The notes under the pieces are model-generated. The model was not told the origin of the DNA. It made no database searches and saw only the letters and a list, made by a program, of their open reading frames with translations. A program made the translations under genes and the position numbers. Positions 8,148-16,825 of a DNA stretch of 64,000 bases are shown here, in pieces; the stretch's first letter is position 1, and every line of letters begins with the position of its first letter. The stretch lies in assembly GCF_000626715.1 (NCBI RefSeq), contig NZ_AQRA01000005.1, positions 310,001-374,000 on the forward strand. Direction: 5' to 3'. Source of the stretch: Aquimarina atlantica. Lineage in GTDB: Bacteria; Bacteroidota; Bacteroidia; Flavobacteriales; Flavobacteriaceae.

Positions 8148-8822
8148 ATGATTTCAAAAGAACACTTTTTAGATATTTTAAATATCGAACCAATTTATGA
8201 AACTGAAGGTATTTTTTATGAACCTTTTTGGGAATTCATGAGTCGTTTTCAAAGTCTTCATAGAAACTGGGAGATAAATAAAATGTTTAATCAGTTTCAT
8301 TTAAATAATTTAAACATAGAGTTAGAAAATAAAGTTAATGAATTAGAACACTATAATTTCTATGACAATGTTAGAGCAGATATAGAATATTTTCCTGACC
8401 ATTTACGTGCTTCAACTTTATCTTTAGCAATTAGTTATTTTGAAAACCTTTTAGTGGAACTTTCTAATGAAGTAGCATCCGACTTGAATTCCAAAATTAT
8501 TTTAGATACTCGTCCGTTACCAATCATAAATAAATATATTTTATGGCTGAAAAGGAATTGCGAATTGGAAATTACTATTTCTAAGGTAACTAATAGAAAA
8601 CTTGATGCTATAAGAGGAGTTAGAAATCGATTCATTCATAACATAAGTCGAGATATACCAGAAAATATAAGAAAAACTATTGATGAGATGAATAATGTTG
8701 AGGGAGAACACAGCAGAAATAAAGTAACAGATGGCTTTGTTGACGAATCACTAAAAGAGATTATTCTGGTAGTTAAAAATTTAGAAATGGCATATATTAA
8801 GTTTTACGAGAAAATTAAATAG
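8148..8822 (+). CDS. HEPN-family protein with RX4H motif
   Basis: A 224-residue helical protein. VRNRFIHN contains Arg159 and His164, the RX4H site typical of HEPN RNases, inside a helix context (LDAIRGVRNRFIHNIS) that is common in MAE_28990-type and related HEPN proteins. The preceding helix LSLAISYFENLLVELS also fits the four-helix bundle. It is probably an RNA-cleaving toxin or defence effector. It is followed at once by another HEPN-like gene. The start is within a seam (AAAGCGATG). Confidence 0.65.
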   Translation: MISKEHFLDILNIEPIYETEGIFYEPFWEFMSRFQSLHRNWEINKMFNQFHLNNLNIELENKVNELEHYNFYDNVRADIEYFPDHLRASTLSLAISYFENLLVELSNEVASDLNSKIILDTRPLPIINKYILWLKRNCELEITISKVTNRKLDAIRGVRNRFIHNISRDIPENIRKTIDEMNNVEGEHSRNKVTDGFVDESLKEIILVVKNLEMAYIKFYEKIK

Positions 8823-8847
8823 TACAATATTAAAGTTCAAATAACCT

Positions 8848-9462
8848 ATGAAGGAAGTCTTTGCAAGAAATGATCAGCACTATACAAAACTTGCTTTTCT
8901 AAATTGGAGAACTGATGGAGAAGACATTAGCAATTTTTTGGTACTTGCAGATGGTTTTTTGAGTTCATCAATTCTCTTATTAAAGAAGTGCTTAAAAAAA
9001 AATAAGGATAAAAAAGCAGACAAAATAATTTTTCCTATTCTACATAATGCAAACCACGGTATCGAATTATACCTAAAAGCGATTACCTGGAAGTTAAACG
9101 AACTATTGAGGAATGGTAGAAGAATTGAAGGAGGCCATGACATAAAACAAATCTATGCTGTAGTGAAGGCAAGAATAATAGAGTTCGGGATTGATGATAA
9201 AGGGAAAGATTTTAAAGAAGTTACAAAAGAACTAGACTTCTACATCACTGAGCTGTATAAAAAACTAAAAGATGACAAAGGAAAAAAGAATTTAGATTTT
9301 TCACGTTATCCTATTTCTAATGGATATATGAAACATTTTTATGCAGGAGTATGGGAAAATATAGAAGTTGATATGATTAATCTTCTAGAAATTTATCAAA
9401 GAATTTACGATAGTTTGGAAGATTTGACGGCTTATTATTATCATGAAGAATTTAATTTATAA
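8848..9462 (+). CDS. HEPN-like helical protein without clear RX4H
   Basis: A 204-residue protein. The segment HNANHGIELYLKAI (about residues 67-80) followed by GGHDIKQIY is the usual signature of the HEPN/AbiV-like family, where a His and Glu-containing helix leads to an LKA motif and a GHD/L turn. The RX4-6H site was not seen, so it may be a non-catalytic member or a partner of the gene at 8148. The start codon overlaps a divergent seam (ACCTATG). Confidence 0.5.
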   Translation: MKEVFARNDQHYTKLAFLNWRTDGEDISNFLVLADGFLSSSILLLKKCLKKNKDKKADKIIFPILHNANHGIELYLKAITWKLNELLRNGRRIEGGHDIKQIYAVVKARIIEFGIDDKGKDFKEVTKELDFYITELYKKLKDDKGKKNLDFSRYPISNGYMKHFYAGVWENIEVDMINLLEIYQRIYDSLEDLTAYYYHEEFNL

Positions 9463-9502
9463 AGTTTAAATAAACGATTGTTGGTAACAAGCATAAAACT
9501 GA

Positions 9503-10807
9503 ATGGAAGAAAAAGACAAAATAGCTGATTTACCATCATATTCTAAAATTAGAAGAGATGTCCAAGGAGCAAACGCTATCGGAAAAATTGTGAAATTTCT
9601 TTCTTTTTTTGGTATTAAAAACAATGGGTTAAATGAAGTGTTTTCTAAAATTCCTGATTTAAAAAGAGATGTAGAACATCTTTCAACATTACCAGATAGA
9701 TTCAATAGTTATTTTGCAAAATTAGGATGGATTTCTTATGAATCAATGAATTCGCCTTTAATGGAAAAAGCAGTTGAATTAGCTGATAATGGCGATATTG
9801 AAAAAGCTGAGAGTATTCTTTCGGAACACTTTACATCTACAGAGATTAATTGGTTACAACATAGGTTCAGAGTTTTACCTGCATTTTCAATCCGTTTTGA
9901 ATTAATTGAGAAAGCGTACAAAGACACTCTCGAAAAAAGGTTTCATTCCTGTGTACTATTATTATTGACAATAATCGATGGGACTGTTAATGATATAAAT
10001 AAAAGCAAAGGTTTTTTTTCAGAGAATACAGAATTAAAAGCTTGGGATAGCATTGCATCTCATAGTACAGGATTAACAGTAATCAAGGATATTTTTAATG
10101 CTCCAAGAAAAAAGACCAACACAGAAGAAATATTCCTCCCATACAGGAATGGTATTTTGCACGGTAGAGATTTAAAATTCGATAATCAATATGTGGTAGG
10201 TAAATGTTGGTCTACTTTATTTGCTATTAATGATTGGGCAAGAGCGTTAAAAGAAGAAAAAGAAAATCCACCAGTTCCATTAAAAGAACCAACATCTATC
10301 GGAGAAAGTTGGAGAGAAATAAAAAAAGTAATTGTTGAATACAAAGAAAGGAAAATCCAAAGTGATAAAAGATGGGAAGAACTAGAAAATTGGGAACCGA
10401 GAGAAAATATTAGCATAGAGCAGACGAATTTCACTAAATATAGACCAGAAAAAACAGCATTTGAAATAGCTGAAAGTTGGAAAAAGCAGAATTATGGAAA
10501 AATAGCTCAACTAATTCATCGATTTAGCGATAAAGAAGTTAATATTGGATCAGAAGCAGGAAAAATTAGGCGAATATTAGAAAATAAAAAACTTAATTCA
10601 TTTAAAATAAAATCTATCAGAGACGAAGCACCAGCGATTTCTGAAATAACTATGGATATTGAATATGAGTTAAATGGAGAAAACAAATCTAAGGAAATAG
10701 TTATTCGATTAATTTGTAAAGCTGAAAATGGAGAAATAGGAATGAATGGAAAAGAAAATATGTCTTGGGAATTCATAGATAATTTCTTCTATAGATTAGA
10801 ATTCTGA
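9503..10807 (+). CDS. Large HEPN-containing protein
   Basis: A 434-residue protein. The central part (about residues 130-245) is helical and contains YRNGILHGRD, with Arg215 and His220 as an RX4H motif. The C-terminal third is a separate alpha/beta domain (strands in SFKIKSIRDEAP and EIVIRLICKAENG) with an NTF2-like look. The N-terminus holds a short amphipathic helix. It is one of the longer cassettes. The ATG lies 24 bases past the seam 9461-9478. The RNase role is inferred from the family. Confidence 0.55.
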   Translation: MEEKDKIADLPSYSKIRRDVQGANAIGKIVKFLSFFGIKNNGLNEVFSKIPDLKRDVEHLSTLPDRFNSYFAKLGWISYESMNSPLMEKAVELADNGDIEKAESILSEHFTSTEINWLQHRFRVLPAFSIRFELIEKAYKDTLEKRFHSCVLLLLTIIDGTVNDINKSKGFFSENTELKAWDSIASHSTGLTVIKDIFNAPRKKTNTEEIFLPYRNGILHGRDLKFDNQYVVGKCWSTLFAINDWARALKEEKENPPVPLKEPTSIGESWREIKKVIVEYKERKIQSDKRWEELENWEPRENISIEQTNFTKYRPEKTAFEIAESWKKQNYGKIAQLIHRFSDKEVNIGSEAGKIRRILENKKLNSFKIKSIRDEAPAISEITMDIEYELNGENKSKEIVIRLICKAENGEIGMNGKENMSWEFIDNFFYRLEF

Positions 10808-10854
10808 AGATTTATATGAATGGAATAATAATTAATTCAAAAGTTCAATAAACA

Positions 10855-11003
10855 GATACTATTCCAGATATAACAAATTAATCGAGGAAATAAAACCCAT
10901 TTGTTTTAGTTTTTTAGTAATTTAGAAGCAACGTAAAAAATTATAACTAAACCCCATACTCAGTTTAACTCTGAGTATGGGGTGTTTTGTTCAAATAAAT
11001 GAT
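10855..11003. mobile_element. 149 bp non-coding cassette, copy A
   Basis: This unit starts exactly at GAT of seam 10839-10857 and ends at GAT of seam 10985-11003. It matches 17617-17765 at 148 of 149 positions by eye (A versus G at 10936/17698). It contains no open frame. Inside are a T-rich tract, TAATTTAGAAGCAACGTAA (10918-10936) and a 13 bp stem-loop. Being bounded by seams at both ends, it behaves as a gene-less cassette. Confidence 0.8.
10926..10990 (+). ncRNA. Candidate small RNA or promoter-terminator unit (copy A)
   Basis: TAATTTAG at 10918-10925 resembles the Bacteroidetes -7 box, with TTTG at 10900-10903 upstream (14 bp spacing, shorter than the usual 19-21). About 25 nt later comes a hairpin with arms 10951-10963 and 10971-10983 (ACCCCATACTCAG and its complement, loop of 7), followed by GTTTTGTT. 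A transcript of about 65 nt is plausible. Transcription itself is inferred. Confidence 0.45.
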
Positions 11004-11248
11004 GAAAAAAGAATTACTTTAAACAATTCTACAAGAAAGTAGAATTCTGGTTAAAACGTTTATATGTTTGGTCTGTAAATATTTATTCTTGGTTTTGGAT
11101 AATTAGACAAATTTTCTGGCGTAAATCAACGGATATTGAACCCTATCTGCTTTGGTTTTTTCTAACTGTAGGAATGTATTTCTTTATTAGAAATAATAAA
11201 GACCTTGATATAATTTATAACACAGAGAGTAAATTAAAGTCTAAATAA
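11002..11248 (+). pseudogene. Frameshifted small membrane-protein cassette
   Basis: The seam-provided ATG (11002) is followed by AAAAAA and hits a stop after seven codons. With one A removed, the frame runs on to a TAA inside the next seam (11246-11248), giving about 82 residues with a Trp-rich first half and a hydrophobic helix (LLWFFLTVGMYFFIR). The exact fit to both seams after the one-base shift argues for a recent slippage mutation in an A-tract, or for slippage-dependent expression. Confidence 0.55.
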
Positions 11249-11269
11249 ACGATTAAAATTTCAACAAAT

Positions 11270-11587
11270 ATGAATAATGTAATTAGTTTTCCAAGTAATT
11301 ATCCAGAAGGTTGTTCTGATGATTTGATAAAGGATCTTATTACAAAGTTTCAAAAACAAATCGTCGAAAATAATTACAGAAAAAATCCAGTTATAAGGCC
11401 AAATGATTATCCGTTATTAATTGAACAAGGTAATAAAGAGTTAAATATTAGGCTACAAAAAAGGTTAATTTCAAATCTAGAAAAATCTTCTAAGCGACAA
11501 AGAGAATTAACATGGGCAATTGTAATCATTGGAGGATTAAATTTGATTTTAGCAATCTTAAAAATGGTTAATGCTATTAAAGTCTAA
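11270..11587 (+). CDS. Tail-anchored small membrane protein
   Basis: A 105-residue protein with a soluble, basic N-terminal 75 residues and one C-terminal membrane helix (LTWAIVIIGGLNLILAILKM, about residues 80-99). This topology suggests a tail anchor with the bulk in the cytosol. Family not recognised. Its last codons and stop (AAA GTC TAA) lie in the seam 11579-11596. Confidence 0.55.
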   Translation: MNNVISFPSNYPEGCSDDLIKDLITKFQKQIVENNYRKNPVIRPNDYPLLIEQGNKELNIRLQKRLISNLEKSSKRQRELTWAIVIIGGLNLILAILKMVNAIKV

Positions 11588-11653
11588 ATGAACGATGAAA
11601 AATTGTAAAACATTACTAACAGTATAAGAAATATAAACTACTTAACAAGCAAA

Positions 11654-12388
11654 ATGTCTGAATCTGAAAATCATAGCGAAAAAACAAATAGACTGAATAA
11701 ATTTCCAACGATAGGTCAAATTATCGGAATTGCAGGTGTGGTCGTAACAATAATTTTTGGTATTAACCAATGGAAAGAAAGATCTAATAATAATGCAGAA
11801 CAACCACTAAAATCTGACTCGATAAATCAGGAAAAACAAGATAACAGACGAACTATTGAGGTAAGAGATAAAGGAACATATATAGAGGGAAATCAAACGA
11901 ACATCTATAAAATAAATAATAATTCTTCTAATGAGGTTAGAAAATTTCAAAGAAATATACCGAAATCTTATTTATCACAATTACCGGGAATAAAGGCAAA
12001 TGCTTACCGTGATGCTAGAGAACTATGGAATACAGGAGTTACTTCTGAAATGATGAAAGGAAATTACCTAGTTCTCGATAGACTTACTGAAGCTCTTTCT
12101 GATTTGGCAGAAACCGTATATACTCCTGACTTTTTTAACGGAATAAGTGCAAAAGAATATTATTCTAATAAAATAGAAAAAATGTCAAAAGCCGCATATG
12201 ACGGTCAGACTGGACCAGAAGGAGGAGGTACAATAGGACTTGTTACTGGGAGTGATAATTTAAATCGTTTTGTCCAAGATTTTATTGTTGAAATAGTGAA
12301 AGATATTTCTGAACCATCATATTTTATAAGTTGGAAAAAAGAATGGGACCATGCAGGTAAGAAATTGTCTAAAGAAGAAGAATATTAA
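11654..12388 (+). CDS. Single-pass membrane protein of unknown function
   Basis: A 244-residue protein with one membrane helix near the N-terminus (IGQIIGIAGVVVTIIFGIN, about residues 22-40), then a polar linker, a short TIEVRDKGTYIEG segment and a helical C-terminal domain. The seam 11579-11596 offers an ATG at 11595 that opens only a 10-codon frame, so translation of this gene must start at its own ATG 57 bases further on. That displaced leader is unusual for this array. Confidence 0.55.
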   Translation: MSESENHSEKTNRLNKFPTIGQIIGIAGVVVTIIFGINQWKERSNNNAEQPLKSDSINQEKQDNRRTIEVRDKGTYIEGNQTNIYKINNNSSNEVRKFQRNIPKSYLSQLPGIKANAYRDARELWNTGVTSEMMKGNYLVLDRLTEALSDLAETVYTPDFFNGISAKEYYSNKIEKMSKAAYDGQTGPEGGGTIGLVTGSDNLNRFVQDFIVEIVKDISEPSYFISWKKEWDHAGKKLSKEEEY

Positions 12389-12403
12389 AAATTCAATAAA
12401 CAG

Positions 12404-12613
12404 ATGGAAAAATACAAAACTATTTTTGGAAGAGATAACGGAACTAAAATAGAAGAACCCTATTTTTTTACCGCTTTTATTTACGCAAATAATGAAAAAG
12501 AAGCTAAAGTAAAAGCAGATAAGCTATTTGAAGTCTACAAAAAAAATAGTAATTGGGAAACACAAGTGCCCAACTTAATAGGGTATGGATTATTAACAAC
12601 TAAAGTTCAATAA
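12404..12613 (+). CDS. Hypothetical 69-residue protein
   Basis: A soluble beta-alpha-beta type protein (FTAFIYANNEKEAKVKADKLFE) of unknown family. The ATG is part of the seam 12387-12405. The C-terminal residues KVQ and the stop are encoded by the next seam itself (AAA GTT CAA TAA), showing that seam bases are translated. Confidence 0.55.
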   Translation: MEKYKTIFGRDNGTKIEEPYFFTAFIYANNEKEAKVKADKLFEVYKKNSNWETQVPNLIGYGLLTTKVQ

Positions 12614-12617
12614 AACG

Positions 12618-12695
12618 ATGAAATTTACTTTTGAAGAAATCAGAAATGAATTTATAGAATTTGTATTTTTCTTAAAAAATAGTTCTAATAAGTGA
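12618..12695 (+). CDS. 25-residue ORF overlapping the Mrr-like gene
   Basis: The seam 12602-12619 supplies its ATG. The frame encodes 25 residues (MKFTFEEIRNEFIEFVFFLK and five more) and stops at a TGA overlapping the GTG start of the next gene (12692-12694). It may be a leader that couples translation, or the head of an older cassette gene displaced by the nuclease gene. Confidence 0.4.
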   Translation: MKFTFEEIRNEFIEFVFFLKNSSNK

Positions 12696-13564
12696 TTGAT
12701 TTTAATATAATATCAGAAGAGAGATTTGAATATCTGATAGAAGATTTACTAAAAAGTAAAGGCTTTACTATAACAAGTAGGCCATCAAGGGGTCCAGATA
12801 GAGGCAAAGATATTATCGCGGAACGTCCAGTAACTAATGATATGAATATAACAATTCATGAACGTTATCTTGTGGAATGTAAACACTTTTTTAAGTCTGG
12901 TAAATCCGTAAAAGAAAAGGATCTAGGTAATATAATTGAAAGGTTAGTATTACATAAGGCTAATAGATATTTACTGGCAACCTCTACTGTGCCAAGCGAA
13001 ACAGTCAAAAACCAATTACAAGGCATATCAAATAATCATGAATATCCTCATATTTGCACTTTTTGGAGTTTAAGTGATTTAGAAAGCTTACTTCTTAATA
13101 ATAAGGAATTAATACAGAAATACTTCGAACGTTCATTCAAAAGCAATTTACAAGATCGTATTACAGAAATAGCAGATTACTTAAGAAGGCATCATTTTCA
13201 AGCACATCGAGGAGCTATATTATTTTCTCCTGAAGCTACAGCAATATTTGGAAATGATGGATATGGTATTGGAAACAATGCTGAAGGAGATGCAGAATTA
13301 AGAGTTCGAGAAGAGGTTAGTTGTATTAGAAAATTTTTATTTAAAAATAGTATTGAGGAATTGGGGTTTGGATTATGTAGTGAATCATATTCTTGGGTGA
13401 TTATTGTAAATTCTAAAAATGTCAAAGATATAAATGAAAAAATATGGGAATGCTATCCGGAAGGCAGTTCAAATAATAAAAGTCAAAAAGATATAGCACT
13501 AATTCGTATTAGGTCCTATATGGAAAGTCCTTTTTATAAGAATCAAATTTCTAAGTTAATATGA
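12692..13564 (+). CDS. Mrr-like restriction endonuclease-fold protein
   Basis: A 290-residue protein starting at GTG. Residues 8-125 fit the Mrr_cat fold: FEYLIEDLLKSKGFT, then GPDRGKDIIAE (acidic site near residues 33-40) and YLVECKHF with the Glu-x-Lys pair near residue 62. Such domains cut DNA, often modified or foreign DNA. The C-terminal half (about 150-290) is not recognised and may sense a target. The usual ATG is absent; translation probably couples to the short ORF in front. Confidence 0.65.
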   Translation: MIDFNIISEERFEYLIEDLLKSKGFTITSRPSRGPDRGKDIIAERPVTNDMNITIHERYLVECKHFFKSGKSVKEKDLGNIIERLVLHKANRYLLATSTVPSETVKNQLQGISNNHEYPHICTFWSLSDLESLLLNNKELIQKYFERSFKSNLQDRITEIADYLRRHHFQAHRGAILFSPEATAIFGNDGYGIGNNAEGDAELRVREEVSCIRKFLFKNSIEELGFGLCSESYSWVIIVNSKNVKDINEKIWECYPEGSSNNKSQKDIALIRIRSYMESPFYKNQISKLI

Positions 13565-13810
13565 CAAAATTTTTAAAAAGATGGTGTGTTTTCATTATTC
13601 CCTGAAAATTACATAATGATACTTATGGAAATTATAGGGTGTATTTAGTTATCAATAGTTTTAGTGATAATGGTTTCATCCTTCCTGTGTGTCACTTGAA
13701 AACCAAAAATTCGATTAGGCAATGAAAATTCTATGTCAGCACATGGTATCTTTCTAGTATTCTGGTTCTCACTTTTGAGACTGGCAATGCATGAATAAGC
13801 CCTATGAGTG

Positions 13811-15265
13811 TCAATTTCGAGATAATATTTTGTTAAATATCCTTGTGTCCAGTGTTATCCCAAAAAAGAATCCAGAATCCCAAACATCTGTCAGTTTTAT
13901 ATCTTCCTTTACACCAGTAAAAATTGTTTCTCCTAAAACAAAATCATCATCAACTAATTCTTGAACCTTACCATAATGCCACCCAGCTATTAAGCTCCCT
14001 CCTCTGGCAAATTCAAAGGTTAATCCAGTGAAAAAGTTTTCCCGCCATTCATTGTTCAAGGATACACCAAATGTAGGGTTTAAGCGCTCCAACCATGTCG
14101 CTTCCTTTAGAACATCCCTGCCACGAGTAATATGATCCTTTCCTCTCAATTTTTTAGCAATAAAATCTATGGTTGGTTTCCAATAAAAAATAACATTGAA
14201 TGTTGCCATCGTCCTGTCTTCGCTATTCACCACATTTATTGTATTCTCAGAATCATTGAGGGGGAAGACATCAAAATCAGGTTTCCCAAGATTTGTTGAT
14301 ATAAATGATGCGCCAATTGCAACGTGATACACCTTATTAATGTTCAGTGAATATGTGGACAGATTTAACTTTTGTGCAACACCGTCTACACTTTCCGTCT
14401 TGTTGATATTAAAGGTAACATTATTGGAAGTATAAGGTCCCCGTTCAAACCGAATGATTGTCCAATCCGCCATGGAAAGTCCTTGAGCATTGGCAACCCC
14501 AATCTGAGCGGGAGACTCGTAGCTCCTTATTTGTAGATCTAATGGAGCGTACTGAGCTCCAATAACCTCAATATCATAACTTTCAACAAAGTTTCGATCA
14601 ACTATAGCATAAATATATACGACGTCGTCCTGGTCCAGATTCACGGGGACATTTCCAATTAGTTTTCCTTTATCATCGACCACAACATAGGCTCTATCCT
14701 GATCCCTAAAGTATCTTTGGCCACTAGTTATGTTCTGTACGTATAATGGGTCATCCGTAAAACTTGGTTTTGGTGTGCCGCTTTTAAGGTATTCTATGGC
14801 TGTGTATTTTTTACTTGTGATATTATTAGTAGTAGTGCCAGGTGTTCTTCTGGTAACTCCATTTCCATTTGTTCCAGGCGAGACGAGCGAAGAAGGATTT
14901 ATTCCAATATCAGTAATTTTCAAATCTTGGTATCCAGTTGATTTGTAGATAAGGTAAAGTGGAGGACCACTAGTTATTCCAGTAATGACCCCGGTGGAGG
15001 AATTCAACTGTTTTTGTGTAATATCGGCACCTGACCCATCATTCAACTTTAAAATATAATTGGAATTAGTCAATGCCGGATCAGGCTTTATAGAAATGTT
15101 TTTTTTTGTATCCAATTTTTTAACATCTATCTTCTGTCCATTTAGCATGGCTTGAAAGGAGAGGGTGTTACCAGAAGAAGGCTTGGCAATCGAGATTTCC
15201 TGTTGGGCAAAGCTTAAGAACCCGGACAGGAATAATAAGCAGGCTGTGCAAAGTCTGTTTTTCAT
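13811..15265 (-). CDS. Exported protein paired with a membrane protease
   Basis: About 484 residues from the ATG at 15265, giving a signal peptide (MKNRLCTACLLFLSGFLSFA) that ends before QQEI. Longer in-frame starts would precede the stop of the upstream gene. The body alternates strands and turns. The C-terminal part (FGVSLNNEWRENFFTGLTFEF, GGSLIAGWHYGK) has the aromatic alternating pattern of an outer-membrane or periplasmic beta domain. The start lies next to the stop of the protease gene at 15267, so the two form an operon and probably act together. Function unknown. Base use is less AT-rich than in the cassettes. Confidence 0.65.
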   Translation of the reverse strand: MKNRLCTACLLFLSGFLSFAQQEISIAKPSSGNTLSFQAMLNGQKIDVKKLDTKKNISIKPDPALTNSNYILKLNDGSGADITQKQLNSSTGVITGITSGPPLYLIYKSTGYQDLKITDIGINPSSLVSPGTNGNGVTRRTPGTTTNNITSKKYTAIEYLKSGTPKPSFTDDPLYVQNITSGQRYFRDQDRAYVVVDDKGKLIGNVPVNLDQDDVVYIYAIVDRNFVESYDIEVIGAQYAPLDLQIRSYESPAQIGVANAQGLSMADWTIIRFERGPYTSNNVTFNINKTESVDGVAQKLNLSTYSLNINKVYHVAIGASFISTNLGKPDFDVFPLNDSENTINVVNSEDRTMATFNVIFYWKPTIDFIAKKLRGKDHITRGRDVLKEATWLERLNPTFGVSLNNEWRENFFTGLTFEFARGGSLIAGWHYGKVQELVDDDFVLGETIFTGVKEDIKLTDVWDSGFFFGITLDTRIFNKILSRN

Positions 15266-15266
15266 A

Positions 15267-16592
15267 TTATTGTTTAATTTTAAGATTAAGATTATCAAAT
15301 ATTGTGGATATTGGAATAATGAACGTGGTGTCTATCTCGTTTCCGGCAACAACAATTCCAATGGCATATCCCCATTGGTCCAAAACCAGAGAACCTGAAT
15401 CACCGCTTGTTGAAAAAGGGCGCGTGCCATAAGGTTTTACTTTAATAAGGTTCTCCAAACTCCTTATACGTCCATCGGGGTATCTAATGTATGACATAAC
15501 ACCCGTGTCGTTGATGTAACCACTACTTGCTTTGTTATTGTCTAAACTACTTTTTATATATACAGTGGTTTTTCTTTCCACATCCAAAGCATCAATTTCC
15601 CTTGTTCCTTTTGGTGCTTCCAACAAGGGGATTTGCAAAGCGAAGTCAACATCATTGTTTGGTTTGATTAATGCTACATCCAGCCATGAGTTTTTAAATG
15701 CGTAAACGACACTTCCTATTGATAAACCATTAAGTGGATGGACAATTTCCTCCTTACCAATTGGTATGAATATGTCCCAGTTATGTCCTTGATTCCATAT
15801 AGTATGATAACAGGTAAGGATATATGAAGTATTGTCCTCATAACCTACAACTGGATAAGCTATACTGCCTTTTAGGCTATTTCTGTAGGCGTCATTGTTT
15901 GCAATTTCATCGGATGGTCTTAGCACTTGCCCCAACGTTTTGATTTCAGAATCTGTTTCTATAACCTCTACCTTAAAAAGTCTTGTCTTTCCTAACTTGG
16001 ATTTATAGGGAACAACGTTTTGTATGTCAGTAGATCCAGTTCTTACAAATACTTTTATCACTTGGTTCTCGTAATCCAATTCATAGAAAAGAAAGCCTTC
16101 ATTTCCTTTAAATGTATTGTTAAGATAATCTTTAAGATGCGAGATGTCCTGGCTTTTAATATACCCATCTACCTGCTGAATGTTTTCGAATTCCCAGTCT
16201 GCTTTGTCATTGAGTTTTCTTTTTAGGTTCTTCACCTGAAGGAGCATATCCAATAAATCGTGAAAAAACTTTGATCCAAGACTTAAGAATAGCCCCGCTA
16301 TTATCGACCCTATAATGTTTGATAAGATATTCTCTTTTTCAGATGTGTGTGTCCAGAAAAGTTCGAACTTATCATCATATAGAAGAAATAGGTTTGCTTT
16401 TGCGAGCAAAGCCACTACGACACCAACGACTATAGTCAATGTTTGAATCTTCTTTTCCCTTTCTTTTTCAATTTGTGATTCTCTATACTTCAAGTATAAA
16501 CCTTGAAACTGCATTTTTATAAAGTTTGATACCTTTTCGGTTATCAAACTTAAAATTAAAAGAATAAGCGTAGCTTCAATTATCCTGTCCAT
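15267..16592 (-). CDS. Membrane-anchored trypsin-like serine protease
   Basis: A 441-residue protein. Membrane helices lie near residues 3-20, 50-68 and 90-110. A coiled linker follows, then a chymotrypsin-fold domain with TCYHTIW (His about 263), WLDVALI (Asp about 305) and STSGDSGSLVL (Ser about 400), a complete triad. Proteases of this type with N-terminal anchors occur in signalling and defence modules. The partner gene follows on the same strand without a gap. Both genes run against the cassette direction, so this pair is an insertion or the original chromosome between two blocks of cassettes. Confidence 0.75.
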   Translation of the reverse strand: MDRIIEATLILLILSLITEKVSNFIKMQFQGLYLKYRESQIEKEREKKIQTLTIVVGVVVALLAKANLFLLYDDKFELFWTHTSEKENILSNIIGSIIAGLFLSLGSKFFHDLLDMLLQVKNLKRKLNDKADWEFENIQQVDGYIKSQDISHLKDYLNNTFKGNEGFLFYELDYENQVIKVFVRTGSTDIQNVVPYKSKLGKTRLFKVEVIETDSEIKTLGQVLRPSDEIANNDAYRNSLKGSIAYPVVGYEDNTSYILTCYHTIWNQGHNWDIFIPIGKEEIVHPLNGLSIGSVVYAFKNSWLDVALIKPNNDVDFALQIPLLEAPKGTREIDALDVERKTTVYIKSSLDNNKASSGYINDTGVMSYIRYPDGRIRSLENLIKVKPYGTRPFSTSGDSGSLVLDQWGYAIGIVVAGNEIDTTFIIPISTIFDNLNLKIKQ

Positions 16593-16682
16593 AATATGAT
16601 ATAATTCTAGGGGAGGGATTTCCTAATTTTTGCTCTGAGAATTAGGATGTAGGTTCACTTAACATTCACAGAACTGCATAAA

Positions 16683-16756
16683 AAACCGCTTCCAAGCCTA
16701 ATGCTTGAAAACGGGGTAATTTTTTTTGACGGTAAGATATTGACGTTAAGCGGTTT
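16683..16756. repeat. Spaced inverted repeat upstream of the protease operon
   Basis: AAACCGCTT (16683-16691) and AAGCGGTTT (16748-16756) are exact complements enclosing a smaller CAAGC/GCTTG pair and a T8 tract. It lies between two minus-strand genes and could be a terminator of the gene at 16826 or a relic recombination site (the right arm reads GTTAAGC). Confidence 0.4.
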
Positions 16757-16825
16757 AAAAGTACGTAAAAAAAGTTAAGCTGTTACGGTTAAAATGTGAA
16801 AATTCCCTTAAAATTGATAAAAGAA

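Noticed and set aside
10926..10990. Hairpin of the 149 bp unit as only a terminator of the upstream gene
   Set aside because: The unit moves as a whole between seams, and the two copies follow unrelated sequence, so a simple gene-end role does not explain it.
13645..13830. Minus-strand open frame of ~60 codons (EIDTHRAYSCIASLKSENQ)
   Set aside because: It has no start, overlaps the end of the exported-protein gene in another frame, and shows no family features.
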